A stretch of DNA of 61,955 nt from Ruminococcus sp. UBA1394 (GTDB lineage Bacteria; Bacillota; Clostridia; Oscillospirales; Ruminococcaceae): the NCBI GenBank assembly GCA_002305725.1, contig DBQM01000056.1, positions 15,748 to 77,702 on the forward strand, read 5' to 3'. Of this stretch, positions 8,694 through 17,371 are shown piece by piece. Each line of letters begins with the position of its first letter. The stretch's first letter is position 1. A program made the translations under genes and the position numbers. The notes under the pieces were generated by a model. The model did no database searches and was not told the origin of the DNA. It saw only the letters and a list, made by a program, of their open reading frames with translations.

Positions 8694-8854
8694 TATAGCA
8701 ATCCAACAAAATACCGCAACACAATCTGACAATTCAAATCACATATTGCTGCGTTGTCCTCCTCACCATACACCAGTATGCTTTCGTCGTCCGCCTTGCA
8801 CTATGTGATTTGCTCTTGCTATCTTGTGTTGTGTTATTTTATTGGATTGCTATA
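8694..8854. repeat. 161-bp imperfect palindromic (MITE-like) element
   Basis: The left arm (TATAGCAATCCAAC...) and right arm (...TTGGATTGCTATA) are complementary over about 52 bp with few mismatches. The central module runs from TGCTGCGTT through a small hairpin (CATACACCAGTATG) to GCCTTGCA. The element at 54509-54671 has the same length and the same central words. There is no ORF. The -35 of the MATE gene promoter starts 4 bp beyond the right end. Confidence 0.8.
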
Positions 8855-8857
8855 AAT

Positions 8858-8886
8858 TTGACATATTACGCATATAGTGATAAAAT
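8858..8886 (+). promoter_or_regulatory. Predicted sigma-A promoter of the MATE gene
   Basis: TTGACA and TAAAAT with a 17-base spacer, about 54 bp upstream of the start codon. Confidence 0.8.
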
Positions 8887-8939
8887 AAAAATAATTGTGA
8901 AAAATATGAGAACAAGTTCTGAAAAAGGGGAATCATCAA

Positions 8940-10307
8940 ATGAAAGAAAAAACAATTGAAATATTCAGAAGTGCTCCTGTACCCAAAGCGGTAATAAGCA
9001 ATATTGTACCGTCGGTTGTAAGCATGATAATGGTGCTGCTTTACAATCTGGCGGACACTTTTTTCATAGGACAGACCAAAAACGCCTACATGGTCGCATC
9101 GGTTTCAATTGCAACACCGGCTTTTCTCATTTTCATGGCAATAGGAATGCTTTTCGGAATCGGCGGGACTTCGCTTATTTCACGAATGCTGGGTGAGGGG
9201 AGAGAGGATACTGCCAGGCATACCTCATCATTCTGCTTCTGGACAGGTCTTTCAATCGGCATAATTTCCATGATAGCCATATGGATATTTGTAAAGCCTG
9301 TCTGCGCTGTGATAGGCGCCAGCAGTGATACTATGGAATACACCTCGCAGTATCTCAGCATAGTTTCCGCAGGGATACCCTTTCTTATAATCGGAAACTC
9401 TTTCAGCAATATTATCCGTGCAGAAGGTCGTGCAGCTACTGCTATGACTGGTATGATAATAGGAAACCTTATAAATATCGTTCTTGACCCTGTAATGATA
9501 TTGGGACTGCACTGGAATGTTGCCGGTGCGGCAATTGCAACTGTTATAGGAAATGCTTTTTCCGCAGTTTTTTACTTTATCCATCTCGTTTCAAAGCGCT
9601 CCATGCTTTCGATACACCCAAAGGACTACAAAGCCGGCGGACATATTGCGTCGGGCGTATTTGCAATCGGCATACCTGCGTCGCTTAACAGCCTGCTTAT
9701 GAGCACGTCGAATATAGTCGTGAACAACCTTATGAAAAAATACGGGGATATGGCTGTTGCCGGAATGGGCGTTGCAATGAAAGTCACTATGATAGTTGTT
9801 ATGCTGCTTATCGGCATAGGCAGCGGAATACAGCCTCTGCTTGGCTATTGCTTCGGAGCAGGAAACCGGAAGAGATATCTGTCAGTACTGAAATTTTCCC
9901 TTTGCCTTGCGTTTTCTTTCAGCGTTGTAATGACCGTTATCTGCTACTGCGGAGCAGAGCCGCTTGTAAAAGCTTTTCTTGAGGACAAGGACGCATTTGA
10001 CTACGGAATGAAGTTTGCAAGGATATACATTATTTCCGGACCGGTTCTGGGAATACTCTTTGTTTTCATAAATGCTATCCAGTCAACCGGTGCGGCACTG
10101 CCCTCGCTTATCCTTTCCATAAGCCGTCAAGGACTGCTTTATATGCCGATAATATTTTCCTTTAACTATTTCTTTAATTCAGAAAGAATGCTTGTACTTG
10201 CCCAGCCTGTTACAGATTACCTTGCAGCCACTCTTTCAGCGATACTGTTTATTATAACATTTAAAAAGTATTTTCCGAAAGAGAACATAAAGCAAAATAA
10301 CACTTGA
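8940..10307 (+). CDS. MATE family multidrug/toxin exporter
   Basis: This is an integral membrane antiporter of the MATE family, which uses a Na+ or H+ gradient to export cationic drugs and metabolites. The 455-residue protein has about 12 hydrophobic segments in two homologous halves. The first helix contains NIVPSVVSMIMVLLYNLADTF, the usual MatE opening with the conserved N-x-x-D-T-x-F-I-G pattern, and residues about 235-420 form the second MatE half. GGGGA lies 8 bases before the ATG. It has its own promoter. The substrate cannot be read from sequence. The downstream gtrA has its own possible promoter overlapping the last codons. Confidence 0.9.
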   Translation: MKEKTIEIFRSAPVPKAVISNIVPSVVSMIMVLLYNLADTFFIGQTKNAYMVASVSIATPAFLIFMAIGMLFGIGGTSLISRMLGEGREDTARHTSSFCFWTGLSIGIISMIAIWIFVKPVCAVIGASSDTMEYTSQYLSIVSAGIPFLIIGNSFSNIIRAEGRAATAMTGMIIGNLINIVLDPVMILGLHWNVAGAAIATVIGNAFSAVFYFIHLVSKRSMLSIHPKDYKAGGHIASGVFAIGIPASLNSLLMSTSNIVVNNLMKKYGDMAVAGMGVAMKVTMIVVMLLIGIGSGIQPLLGYCFGAGNRKRYLSVLKFSLCLAFSFSVVMTVICYCGAEPLVKAFLEDKDAFDYGMKFARIYIISGPVLGILFVFINAIQSTGAALPSLILSISRQGLLYMPIIFSFNYFFNSERMLVLAQPVTDYLAATLSAILFIITFKKYFPKENIKQNNT

Positions 10308-10332
10308 TTTTTCTCGTAATTATTGTTATTAT
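10304..10332 (+). promoter_or_regulatory. Possible promoter of gtrA
   Basis: TTGATT and TATTAT with a 17-base spacer; the -35 lies in the last codons of the MATE gene. No terminator is visible between the two genes. Confidence 0.45.
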
Positions 10333-10371
10333 TATAGTATGAGAAATTATGTATAAAATAAGGAGTTTCAC

Positions 10372-10920
10372 ATGTCCGGTAAAATAATGAATATTTATCA
10401 TAAATATGAAGAAGCGATTATGTACATTTTTTTCGGAGCGCTTACAACGCTGGTATATTACATAGCCAGATTCGGTTCGAGATTACTGCTTGGTGATCTG
10501 GGCGGCGCCGCAATGATAGCAACTGCCATTGCACAGGTTACAGCAATCACATTTGCATTTATTACAAACAAGAAATTCGTTTTCAAAAGCAAAACTGAAA
10601 ATATGGGTCAGCTTGTCAGAGAGGCGGTTTCGTTCTACGCCGGACGTGGTGTGACCTTTCTGCTTGATATGCTCATAACCTTTATTTTCGTTGAAAAGTG
10701 TTCGGGATTCTTTATCAGAATTTTCTCTCTTGGAAGTATAAACTATGACAGCAGTCTTATGCAGATATCTCTGGTAAACAAGCTTGCAGGTTCGCCGGAA
10801 AAAATGAATGAGTTTATATGGACTATGCTTTCACAGGTTATGATACTCATTCTCAATTATTTTTTCAGCAAGCTTTTCGTATTCAGAAAAAAGAAAACAG
10901 AGGAGGTAACAGCAGAATGA
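10372..10920 (+). CDS. GtrA-like membrane protein
   Basis: This is a small (182-residue) GtrA-family membrane protein with four predicted transmembrane helices, typical of proteins thought to move lipid-linked sugars across the membrane for cell-surface glycosylation. The N-terminal part (YIFFGALTTLVYYIARF) and the AFITNKKFVFKS segment after the second helix are characteristic. AGGAG precedes the ATG by 7 bases. Its stop codon overlaps the start of the next gene (ATGA), so they are translationally coupled. No glycosyltransferase partner lies next to it. Confidence 0.85.
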   Translation: MSGKIMNIYHKYEEAIMYIFFGALTTLVYYIARFGSRLLLGDLGGAAMIATAIAQVTAITFAFITNKKFVFKSKTENMGQLVREAVSFYAGRGVTFLLDMLITFIFVEKCSGFFIRIFSLGSINYDSSLMQISLVNKLAGSPEKMNEFIWTMLSQVMILILNYFFSKLFVFRKKKTEEVTAE

Positions 10921-11882
10921 AAGGTCTGAAAAAAACACTCGCATCTGCGCTCTCATTTGTTATTTTTACTCTTTGCCTGTCCGTTCATCTGACAACAGCA
11001 GACGGCAGCGAGGTGTACACAGCGTCAACCGAGGACAGCAGATATTCTTACTGCGTAAATTCTGACGGCTCTTTAAAGGTAAAAGCGTCAGATAATGCGT
11101 CTTTCACCGGAGAACTGAAGATACCGTCATCTCTCGACGGTAAAAACGTGACCGCCGTTTCAGACAGAGGCTTTATCGGACAAAAGCTTGTTACAAAGCT
11201 TGTACTCCCCGAAACTGTTTCTGCAATAGGCGAGTCCGCCTTTTCAAACTGTTCCGTGCTTGAAAAGGTTGAAGTCAAGGGGACTATAACTGATATAGGA
11301 CTGTATCCGTTTTTTGCAACTCCGTTTGAAAAGAACCTTGAAGAAAAGAATGACTTTGTAATTTTTAACGGGGATATTCTCTATGACTATACCGGTTCAT
11401 CGACTAATATCTCCATACCGGACGGTATCAGAGTAGTTTCCGGAACGCTTTTTACATATTTTGAAACCAAGAGAGATTTTGAGATAAATTATGTTACATT
11501 TCCGGACAGCGTGGAATATATATGCAGCAAAGCTTTTTATGACTGCAACAACATGATAAGAATAACCCTTGGAACAGGCATTAAGAACATCGGCGAAAAT
11601 GCATTTACTGCCGCTGATATGACAATTATGGGATATTATGACACCTATGCCCAGACCTATGCCTCAGACCATGGATTTACATTTGAACCGATAATTCCAT
11701 ACGGGACTGTCAGCGAAACTGTTTATGCTGATTTTTCCGATGGATTCAGACAGTATTATTTTACTGATGAAAAGGAATTCAGCCGTGAAGGTGTGTTTGT
11801 CTACAGAAGAAATTACAACGGTGAAAAAATCGGGATTACAGACTGGGAATATTCCTCGGCGCTCACAGATTTGTACAGTTAA
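10917..11882 (+). CDS. Secreted BspA-type leucine-rich-repeat protein
   Basis: The 321-residue product has a signal peptide (MKGLKKTLASALSFVIFTL) and several degenerate LRR_5 (BspA-like) repeats at about residues 60-260, seen as L-x-L-P-x-x-V-x-x-I-G-x-x-A-F-x-x-C patterns (for example VLPETVSAIGESAFSNC and TFPDSVEYICSKAFYDC). Such proteins are surface or secreted binding proteins in gut Clostridia; no enzyme motif is seen. I start at 10917, where AGGAGG lies 9 bases upstream and the ATG overlaps the gtrA stop. The C-terminal about 70 residues after the repeats are not recognised. Confidence 0.85.
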   Translation: MKGLKKTLASALSFVIFTLCLSVHLTTADGSEVYTASTEDSRYSYCVNSDGSLKVKASDNASFTGELKIPSSLDGKNVTAVSDRGFIGQKLVTKLVLPETVSAIGESAFSNCSVLEKVEVKGTITDIGLYPFFATPFEKNLEEKNDFVIFNGDILYDYTGSSTNISIPDGIRVVSGTLFTYFETKRDFEINYVTFPDSVEYICSKAFYDCNNMIRITLGTGIKNIGENAFTAADMTIMGYYDTYAQTYASDHGFTFEPIIPYGTVSETVYADFSDGFRQYYFTDEKEFSREGVFVYRRNYNGEKIGITDWEYSSALTDLYS

Positions 11883-12094
11883 TTTTAATGCAGTAAAAAG
11901 AATCAATAATTTTTTCGGCTTTCGCTGAAATTGCATTTTAAATTTTTGCAGAATCAGAATATGCGGAAATTATTTCTGAAAAATCTGAAATTTCCGAAAA
12001 TAATAGAGTCACATCCGCCGGATTTTAAAAATAATACGGTATTTCCAAAAACTATTTACTTTACTGAAATTTAGGTTTATTATAAAGCCATGGA

Positions 12095-12142
12095 AAAGAG
12101 CTTATATAATCTGCGCAACGGAGCGAGTTTATATGGCTCTTT
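12095..12142 (+). terminator. Hairpin plus T-tract in the leader of the D-glutamate operon
   Basis: Stem AAAGAGC / GCTCTTT with an inner ATATAA/TTTATAT pairing and a loop containing CGCAACGGAGC, followed directly by TTTATTTTTT and then the AGGAGG of dat. It could terminate the upstream LRR gene or act as a leader attenuator. Upstream (11883-12094) is an AT-rich stretch with a possible TTTACT/TATTAT promoter at about 12054-12082. Confidence 0.55.
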
Positions 12143-12166
12143 TATTTTTTCAGGAGGTAGCTTAGT

Positions 12167-13009
12167 ATGAAAAATTTGGGATATTACAACGGAAAAACCG
12201 GTCTTATAGAAGAAATGACAATACCAATGACTGACAGGGTATGTTTTTTCGGCGACGGTGTTTATGATGCAACCTATGCAAGAAATCACAAAATATTTGC
12301 AATTGAGGACCATCTGGACAGATTTTATAACAGCGCAGCGTTTCTGAAAATAGAAATCCCTATGGAAAGGGAAGAACTGAAATCTACCCTTGAGGAAATG
12401 GTGAAAAAGGTTGATGACGGTGAACAGTTCGTTTACTGGCAGGTTACAAGAGGAAACAGCGGACTTCGCAGCCATGCGTTCCCCGAAAGCGGAAAGGCAA
12501 GCTTATGGATAACTGTTGAACCGAGAAAAATAACAGACATACATAAAAAAATGAAGCTTATAACCCTTGAGGACATTAGATTTCTTATGTGCAACGTAAA
12601 GACTCTGAACCTGATACCAAGTGTTATGGCGGCACAGGCAACAAAAGAGGCCGGCTGTGACGAATGCGTATTCCACAGAAACGGCAGGGTGACAGAGTGC
12701 GCACACAGCAATGTTTCAATCATCAAAGACGGAAAGTTTATTACTGCGCCGACCGACAGATTTATTCTTCCTGGTATTTCAAGAAAGCATATACTTCAGT
12801 TCTGCCGTGAATTCGGCATACCGGTGCTTGAACAGCCCTACACAGTAGATGACCTTATGAATGCAGACGAGGTCGTTGTAACAAGCTCCGGACAGCTTTG
12901 CATACAGGCAGTTGAAATCGACGGAAAGCCTGTTGGCGGCAAGGCACCTGAGATACTGGAAAAACTCCAGAATGCTTATCTTGAAAAGTTTATGCGTGAA
13001 ACTGAGTGA
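12167..13009 (+). CDS. dat: D-amino-acid aminotransferase (fold-type IV)
   Basis: This PLP enzyme interconverts D-alanine plus 2-oxoglutarate with pyruvate plus D-glutamate. The 280 residues line up along the whole length with Bacillus D-alanine aminotransferase: FGDGVYDATYA at 28-38, the PLP lysine Lys145 in CNVKTLNLIPSV and Glu177 in RVTECAHSN, the same numbering as the Bacillus enzyme. AGGAGG lies 8 bases before the ATG. It is the first gene of a seven-gene operon with both D-glutamate-cyclase-type genes, pxpABC and alanine racemase, which supports a D-amino-acid rather than branched-chain role. A branched-chain aminotransferase of the same fold is the alternative, but its signature is weaker here. 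Confidence 0.88.
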   Translation: MKNLGYYNGKTGLIEEMTIPMTDRVCFFGDGVYDATYARNHKIFAIEDHLDRFYNSAAFLKIEIPMEREELKSTLEEMVKKVDDGEQFVYWQVTRGNSGLRSHAFPESGKASLWITVEPRKITDIHKKMKLITLEDIRFLMCNVKTLNLIPSVMAAQATKEAGCDECVFHRNGRVTECAHSNVSIIKDGKFITAPTDRFILPGISRKHILQFCREFGIPVLEQPYTVDDLMNADEVVVTSSGQLCIQAVEIDGKPVGGKAPEILEKLQNAYLEKFMRETE

Positions 13010-13024
13010 TATAGGGTGGTTGTA

Positions 13025-14092
13025 ATGAGAAGGGAAGAGATTTCAAGAATCAACCTCGGAAACAGTCTTGACAAGGTTGCAAACATTGACCCGAGGGGGT
13101 ACGGAGTATGCAACATACTATATGACAGCGCAAGAAAGTATACCGGCTATCCACTTACTATGAATGCAGCGGAAAAGCTGGACAGCGTTCTGAAAGAGGA
13201 CAGTCTGGTGTATATACTTACGGGATTTGTTCTGCCGACTCACAAAAAAGCCGAAATGGACGGTATTGTAAGCTCCATGCTGCTTGCAAGGGCGCTGGTA
13301 AGAGGATACAGTGCAAAACCTGTTATTATATGTCCGGAGGATAATATGCCGGCAGTAAAAAGTCTTTCGGCGGTTATGGGACTTCATCTTTTTGACAGCA
13401 TTGAAGAAATGTACGAGTATTCTGTTTCAATGAGTTATATAATCTGTCCCAAGGAAAAGGGACAGGCTGAACAGCTTGCAAGGAAACTTGATATTCCGGA
13501 CGCAGTTATAAGCGTTGAGGCGCCGGGGGCAAACAGACTGGGAGTATATCACAATGCCACAGGAACTGATGTGACAGAGCTTGAGGCAAAGACTGATATT
13601 ATTTTTGAGGAAATGAAGAAAAAAGGTGTGCTTAATATTGCTGTGGGTGACCTTGGAAATGAAATCGGCATGGGTGCTATTAAGGAGAGTATCTGCCGTT
13701 ATGTTCCCTATGCGGCTGAATGCTCCTGCGGCTGCGGAGGCGGTATTGCGTCGGAAGTGAGTGCGGACAATATTATTACTGCCACAGTTTCCGACTGGGG
13801 CTGTACAGGAATGATAGCCGCCCTTGCTTATCTCAGACGTGATATAGATATTCTACAGAATGAAGCATTGCAGCGTGAGGCTATCATAACAGCGTCAAGA
13901 AGCGGAATGATAGACATGACAGGCTGGGTCGTTCCTGCGGTAGACGGCGTTGACTGCGAGGTAAATGTGCATATTTTAAGGCTTATGAGAGATATTGTGA
14001 AAAGCACTATCAAGTATGAAAACACCGGTGATAACTGGTATAAGGGTGTTGACAGACTGGGATTTTTTAATAACCTGTCCGCTCCCGTGTGA
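13025..14092 (+). CDS. DUF4392 protein, D-glutamate cyclase C-terminal-type
   Basis: The 355-residue protein matches the DUF4392 family, the C-terminal half of mammalian D-glutamate cyclase (DGLUCY), which turns D-glutamate into 5-oxo-D-proline. Visible family features are an RGYGVCNIL segment near the start, ILTGFVLPTHKKAEMDG at about 65-80 (the TGF.P..ETDG block), EAPGANRLGVYHNATGTD, VGDLGNEIGMG and SDWGCTGMIAAL. I chose the ATG at 13025, with AGGGTGG 5 bases before it, over the GTG at 13016 that lies inside the ribosome site. It is 15 bp after dat. The other half of the mammalian enzyme (DUF1445) is encoded three genes downstream. Activity in bacteria is inferred. Confidence 0.82.
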   Translation: MRREEISRINLGNSLDKVANIDPRGYGVCNILYDSARKYTGYPLTMNAAEKLDSVLKEDSLVYILTGFVLPTHKKAEMDGIVSSMLLARALVRGYSAKPVIICPEDNMPAVKSLSAVMGLHLFDSIEEMYEYSVSMSYIICPKEKGQAEQLARKLDIPDAVISVEAPGANRLGVYHNATGTDVTELEAKTDIIFEEMKKKGVLNIAVGDLGNEIGMGAIKESICRYVPYAAECSCGCGGGIASEVSADNIITATVSDWGCTGMIAALAYLRRDIDILQNEALQREAIITASRSGMIDMTGWVVPAVDGVDCEVNVHILRLMRDIVKSTIKYENTGDNWYKGVDRLGFFNNLSAPV

Positions 14093-14130
14093 AAGTATAA
14101 TAACAGTTCTGATAATGGGGTGATGAAATA

Positions 14131-14868
14131 TTGAAACTGAATAATGCGGAATTTGTTGTGACATCTGATACGGCTTTGTCGGTCGTGTTCGGTGATAAGA
14201 TAAGCGATGAAATAAACGACAGGGTAAATTCACTTGCGGATTCTCTGAAAAAGTCCGGCATAAAAGGAATTACAGAGCTTTGCCCATCATACTGTTCACT
14301 TACGATAAGTTATGAGCCGGACATAATTTCAGTTAACAGGCTCAAAAGGAAAATAAATGGGATACTCAGAAAAGAGATGTCGGTCAGATCAGAAGATTCG
14401 GTCTTGTGGGAGATACCGGTATGCTACGGCGGAAAATACGGCGAGGACTTAGACGATACTGCGAAACTTCTGGGAATAACACCTCAGGAGCTTATAAAAC
14501 GCCACAGTCAGACTGTTTATAAAATATATATGCTGGGATTTCTTCCGGGGTTTGCATATCTCGGCGGGATGGACAGTTCAATAGCCGCCCCAAGACTTTC
14601 GTCGCCGAGAAAAAGGATTCCGGCAGGTAGTGTGGGCATAGGCGGACAGCAGACGGGAATTTATCCCATGTCTTCTCCGGGAGGCTGGCGGCTTATAGGG
14701 ACAACTCCTGTTGATGTTTATAATCTGAAACGTGAAGAGCCGATACTTTATTCAGCCGGCGATTATCTCAGATTCATTCCCGTTTCGGAGGAGGAATTTG
14801 AAAGTATAAAATTACAGATAGAAAGCGGAACGTATACATATAAGTCAGACGAGGCGGTGAGAAAATGA
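14131..14868 (+). CDS. pxpB: 5-oxoprolinase subunit PxpB
   Basis: PxpB forms, with PxpA and PxpC, the ATP-dependent prokaryotic 5-oxoprolinase that opens 5-oxoproline to glutamate. The 245 residues show the family core: GFLPGFAYLGGM at about 134-145, then APRLSSPRKRIPAGSVGIGG and QTGIYPMSSPGGWRLIG. Its N-terminal domain is the KipI-like half. The start is a TTG with GGGGTG 8 bases upstream. The stop overlaps the pxpC start (ATGA), so the two are coupled, as expected for PxpB and PxpC, which are often fused in other bacteria. Older annotation would call it KipI or allophanate hydrolase subunit 1. Confidence 0.9.
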   Translation: MKLNNAEFVVTSDTALSVVFGDKISDEINDRVNSLADSLKKSGIKGITELCPSYCSLTISYEPDIISVNRLKRKINGILRKEMSVRSEDSVLWEIPVCYGGKYGEDLDDTAKLLGITPQELIKRHSQTVYKIYMLGFLPGFAYLGGMDSSIAAPRLSSPRKRIPAGSVGIGGQQTGIYPMSSPGGWRLIGTTPVDVYNLKREEPILYSAGDYLRFIPVSEEEFESIKLQIESGTYTYKSDEAVRK

Positions 14869-15797
14869 TTGAAATATTAAGAGCCGGACCTCTTATGACC
14901 ATTCAGGACGGCGGCAGAAAAGGCTTTGCAGACAAAGGCGTTTCACAGTCCGGCGTGCTTGATAACCGGAGTATGAACATAGTAAATATCCTGCTTGGAA
15001 ACCGCAAAGATGAAGCGGTTATTGAAATGACCATGGCAGGAGGAGATTTTGAATTTCAGAACGAAACCTTTTTTGCTCTTGGCGGAGCGGATATGGGTGC
15101 ACAGCTTAACGGGGCAGAGTGCCGACTTTATACAGTTTACAGGGCAGATAAAGGCGATAAGCTTACAATGGGATATGCTCAGAAAGGCTGTCACGGATAT
15201 ATAGGTTTCAGCGGAGGTATTGATGTGCCTGTTGTAATGGGCAGCAAGTCCACAAATATACGCTGCGGATTCGGCGGCTTTGAGGGAAGAAAGCTTGCTG
15301 CCGGTGATGTTGTTTCCACAGGTGCTCCGGTTTCGGGAATAACGGATAATTCTTATTCGCCCGAAACTGAAAATACAGATGAGATCCGTGTCCTGCTTTG
15401 CGCCCAGAATTATATGTTCACGCAAAAAGGGATAGATGACTTTTTAAGCTGTGAATATGCAGTTTCAGCCAATTACGACAGAATGGGCTGCCGTCTTGAA
15501 GGGACAGCTGTTGAAGCTGTAAATGGCATGGACATTATTTCAGACGCTATTGCCTTTGGCGCAATTCAGATAAGCTCTGACGGAATGCCGATAGTTATGC
15601 TTGCAGACCGTCAGACTATAGGCGGATATGCAAAAATAGGCGCTGTTATCAGTACTGATATACCGGCATTTGTACAGCATAAGCCGGGGGAGAAAATACA
15701 TTTCAGAGCAGTTACTCTTAAAGAAGCGCATAAGCTTTACAGAAAAGAACAGAAATTTTTAAGGAAACTTTCTGAAAAATGTCAGAAAGGACGGTAA
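14865..15797 (+). CDS. pxpC: 5-oxoprolinase subunit PxpC
   Basis: This is the PxpC (KipA-like, biotin-dependent carboxyltransferase-type AHS2 domain) partner of PxpB. The 310-residue protein begins with the typical IEILRAGPLMTIQDGGRKG and continues through GVSQSGVLDNRSMNIVNILLGN; the YDRMGCRLEG and PIVMLADRQTIGGYAKIG motifs lie in the second half. It overlaps pxpB by four bases. There is no biotin carboxylase nearby, which argues for 5-oxoprolinase over urea or acyl carboxylase function. The DUF1445 gene follows after 4 bp. Confidence 0.9.
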   Translation: MIEILRAGPLMTIQDGGRKGFADKGVSQSGVLDNRSMNIVNILLGNRKDEAVIEMTMAGGDFEFQNETFFALGGADMGAQLNGAECRLYTVYRADKGDKLTMGYAQKGCHGYIGFSGGIDVPVVMGSKSTNIRCGFGGFEGRKLAAGDVVSTGAPVSGITDNSYSPETENTDEIRVLLCAQNYMFTQKGIDDFLSCEYAVSANYDRMGCRLEGTAVEAVNGMDIISDAIAFGAIQISSDGMPIVMLADRQTIGGYAKIGAVISTDIPAFVQHKPGEKIHFRAVTLKEAHKLYRKEQKFLRKLSEKCQKGR

Positions 15798-15801
15798 TAT
15801 T

Positions 15802-16596
15802 ATGTTTAATCAGAAATATGCAGAAATAAAACCGTGGAGCGTCAGAAAAATGATTGCTGACGGCGAAATAACATGGCAGACTTCCGGAATGTGCAGCGGA
15901 TATGCTCAGGCGAATCTTGTTATACTTCCGCAGAAAGACGCTTATGATTTTATGCTGTTTGCTCAGAGAAATCCAAAGTCGTGCCCCATACTTGAAGTGA
16001 GTGACACAGGTTCAAGGTCGCTCAGATTTATAGCGGAAAATGCTGATATTGCCTGTGATATTCCCAAGTACCGTGTCTACGAAAAGGGCAGTCTGACAGG
16101 GGAATACACCGACATAGAAAAGCTCTGGAGAGATGACTTTGTTTCGTTTCTTATAGGATGCAGCTTTTCCTTTGAATCAATGATGCTTGAAGCCGGAATA
16201 CCTGTAAGACACATTGAGGAGGGGAAAAACGTTCCGATGTATATAACGGATATTGACTGTGTCCCTGCCGGAAAATTCAGTGGAAAAATGGTTGTAAGTA
16301 TGCGCCCCATACCGTATGACCAGGTGGTAAAGGCAGTTACGGTCACAGAGCAGGTGCCTTCAGTTCACGGTACGCCGGTTCACATAGGAGAGCCCTCGCT
16401 TATAGGGATAAAGGATATCAACAAGCCGGATTTCGGGGATATGGTTACAATTAATGAGGGCGAAATACCTGTTTTCTGGGCGTGCGGTGTCACTCCGCAG
16501 TCGGTGGTTATGAATTCAAAGCCTGACATTGCAATAACCCATGCTCCCGGACATATGTTTATAACCGACATAAAAAATACTGATCTGAAAGGGTGA
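15802..16596 (+). CDS. DUF1445 protein, D-glutamate cyclase N-terminal-type (putative hydro-lyase)
   Basis: The 264-residue product belongs to DUF1445, often called putative hydro-lyase, which is also the other domain of mammalian D-glutamate cyclase. Family signatures are TSGMCSGYAQANLVILP near 28-44, FCxxNPKSCP-type block (FAQRNPKSCPILEV), DDFVSFLIGCSFSFE, a VSMRPIP segment, VHGTPVHIGEP, and WACGVTPQ with a conserved cysteine. It sits between pxpC (4 bp) and pxpA (4 bp), so it is fully embedded in the 5-oxoprolinase operon. With the DUF4392 gene upstream, the operon encodes both halves of the mammalian enzyme as separate proteins. Which half is catalytic cannot be read from sequence. Confidence 0.87.
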   Translation: MFNQKYAEIKPWSVRKMIADGEITWQTSGMCSGYAQANLVILPQKDAYDFMLFAQRNPKSCPILEVSDTGSRSLRFIAENADIACDIPKYRVYEKGSLTGEYTDIEKLWRDDFVSFLIGCSFSFESMMLEAGIPVRHIEEGKNVPMYITDIDCVPAGKFSGKMVVSMRPIPYDQVVKAVTVTEQVPSVHGTPVHIGEPSLIGIKDINKPDFGDMVTINEGEIPVFWACGVTPQSVVMNSKPDIAITHAPGHMFITDIKNTDLKG

Positions 16597-16600
16597 GTTT

Positions 16601-17356
16601 ATGAAAACAGTTGACCTTAACTGCGATTTAGGTGAAAGCTTTGGTGCATATAAAATCGGAAACGACAGCATGGTGACAAGCCATATTACGTCGGCAAACA
16701 TTGCCTGCGGATATCATGCCTCTGACCACAATGTCATGAACCGGACTGTAAAGCTTGCGGCGGAAAAGGGCGTTCATATCGGCGCACATCCGGGTTTCCC
16801 CGATTTAATGGGATTCGGCAGGCGCAGTATGAATATAAGTCCTGATGAGATAAGAAATATGGTTATTTATCAGATAGGCGCACTTGACGCATTCTGCCGT
16901 GTAAATGGTACAAAGCTTTATCATGTCAAGCCTCATGGGGCGCTTTACAATATGGCTGTAAAGGATAAGAGCATTGCCGCCGCTGTGGTTTCAGCAATTC
17001 TGGATTACGACAAAAGCCTTAAACTGCTTGCGCCCTTTGGCTCGGAAATGACTGTTGCCGCAGAAAAAGCAGGACTTGAATATGCCTGTGAGGTGTTTGC
17101 GGACAGAGCCTATGAGGACGACGGTTCACTTGTGGCACGCACAAAAGAGGGCAGCATGATAACCGACGAGAACGAGGCTGTAAACCGTGTTTTGTGGATG
17201 ATAAAAGAGAACAAAGTCAGAACTGTAACCGGAAAGGACATTTATATAAAGGCAGATTCAGTCTGTGTTCACGGGGACGGCGAAAAAGCACTTGCTTTTG
17301 TTGAGAAAATAAGGACAAAGCTGGCTGAAAATGGCATTGATGTAAAAGCATTCTGA
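16601..17356 (+). CDS. pxpA: 5-oxoprolinase subunit PxpA (LamB/YcsF family)
   Basis: PxpA is the third 5-oxoprolinase component, a LamB/YcsF-family protein of the usual about 250 residues. It starts with the hallmark VDLNCDLGESFGAY and contains ANIACGYHASDHNVMNRTV, GVHIGAHPGFPDLMGFGRR, YHVKPHGALYNM and the C-terminal SVCVHGDGEKA. The metal and substrate residues (Asp, His, Glu in these blocks) are all present. It lies 4 bp after the DUF1445 gene and 15 bp before alr. PxpABC is known to act on 5-oxo-L-proline, while D-glutamate cyclase makes the D-isomer, which leaves the handedness of the pathway open. Confidence 0.92.
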   Translation: MKTVDLNCDLGESFGAYKIGNDSMVTSHITSANIACGYHASDHNVMNRTVKLAAEKGVHIGAHPGFPDLMGFGRRSMNISPDEIRNMVIYQIGALDAFCRVNGTKLYHVKPHGALYNMAVKDKSIAAAVVSAILDYDKSLKLLAPFGSEMTVAAEKAGLEYACEVFADRAYEDDGSLVARTKEGSMITDENEAVNRVLWMIKENKVRTVTGKDIYIKADSVCVHGDGEKALAFVEKIRTKLAENGIDVKAF

Positions 17357-17371
17357 ATGGAAGTGTAATTG

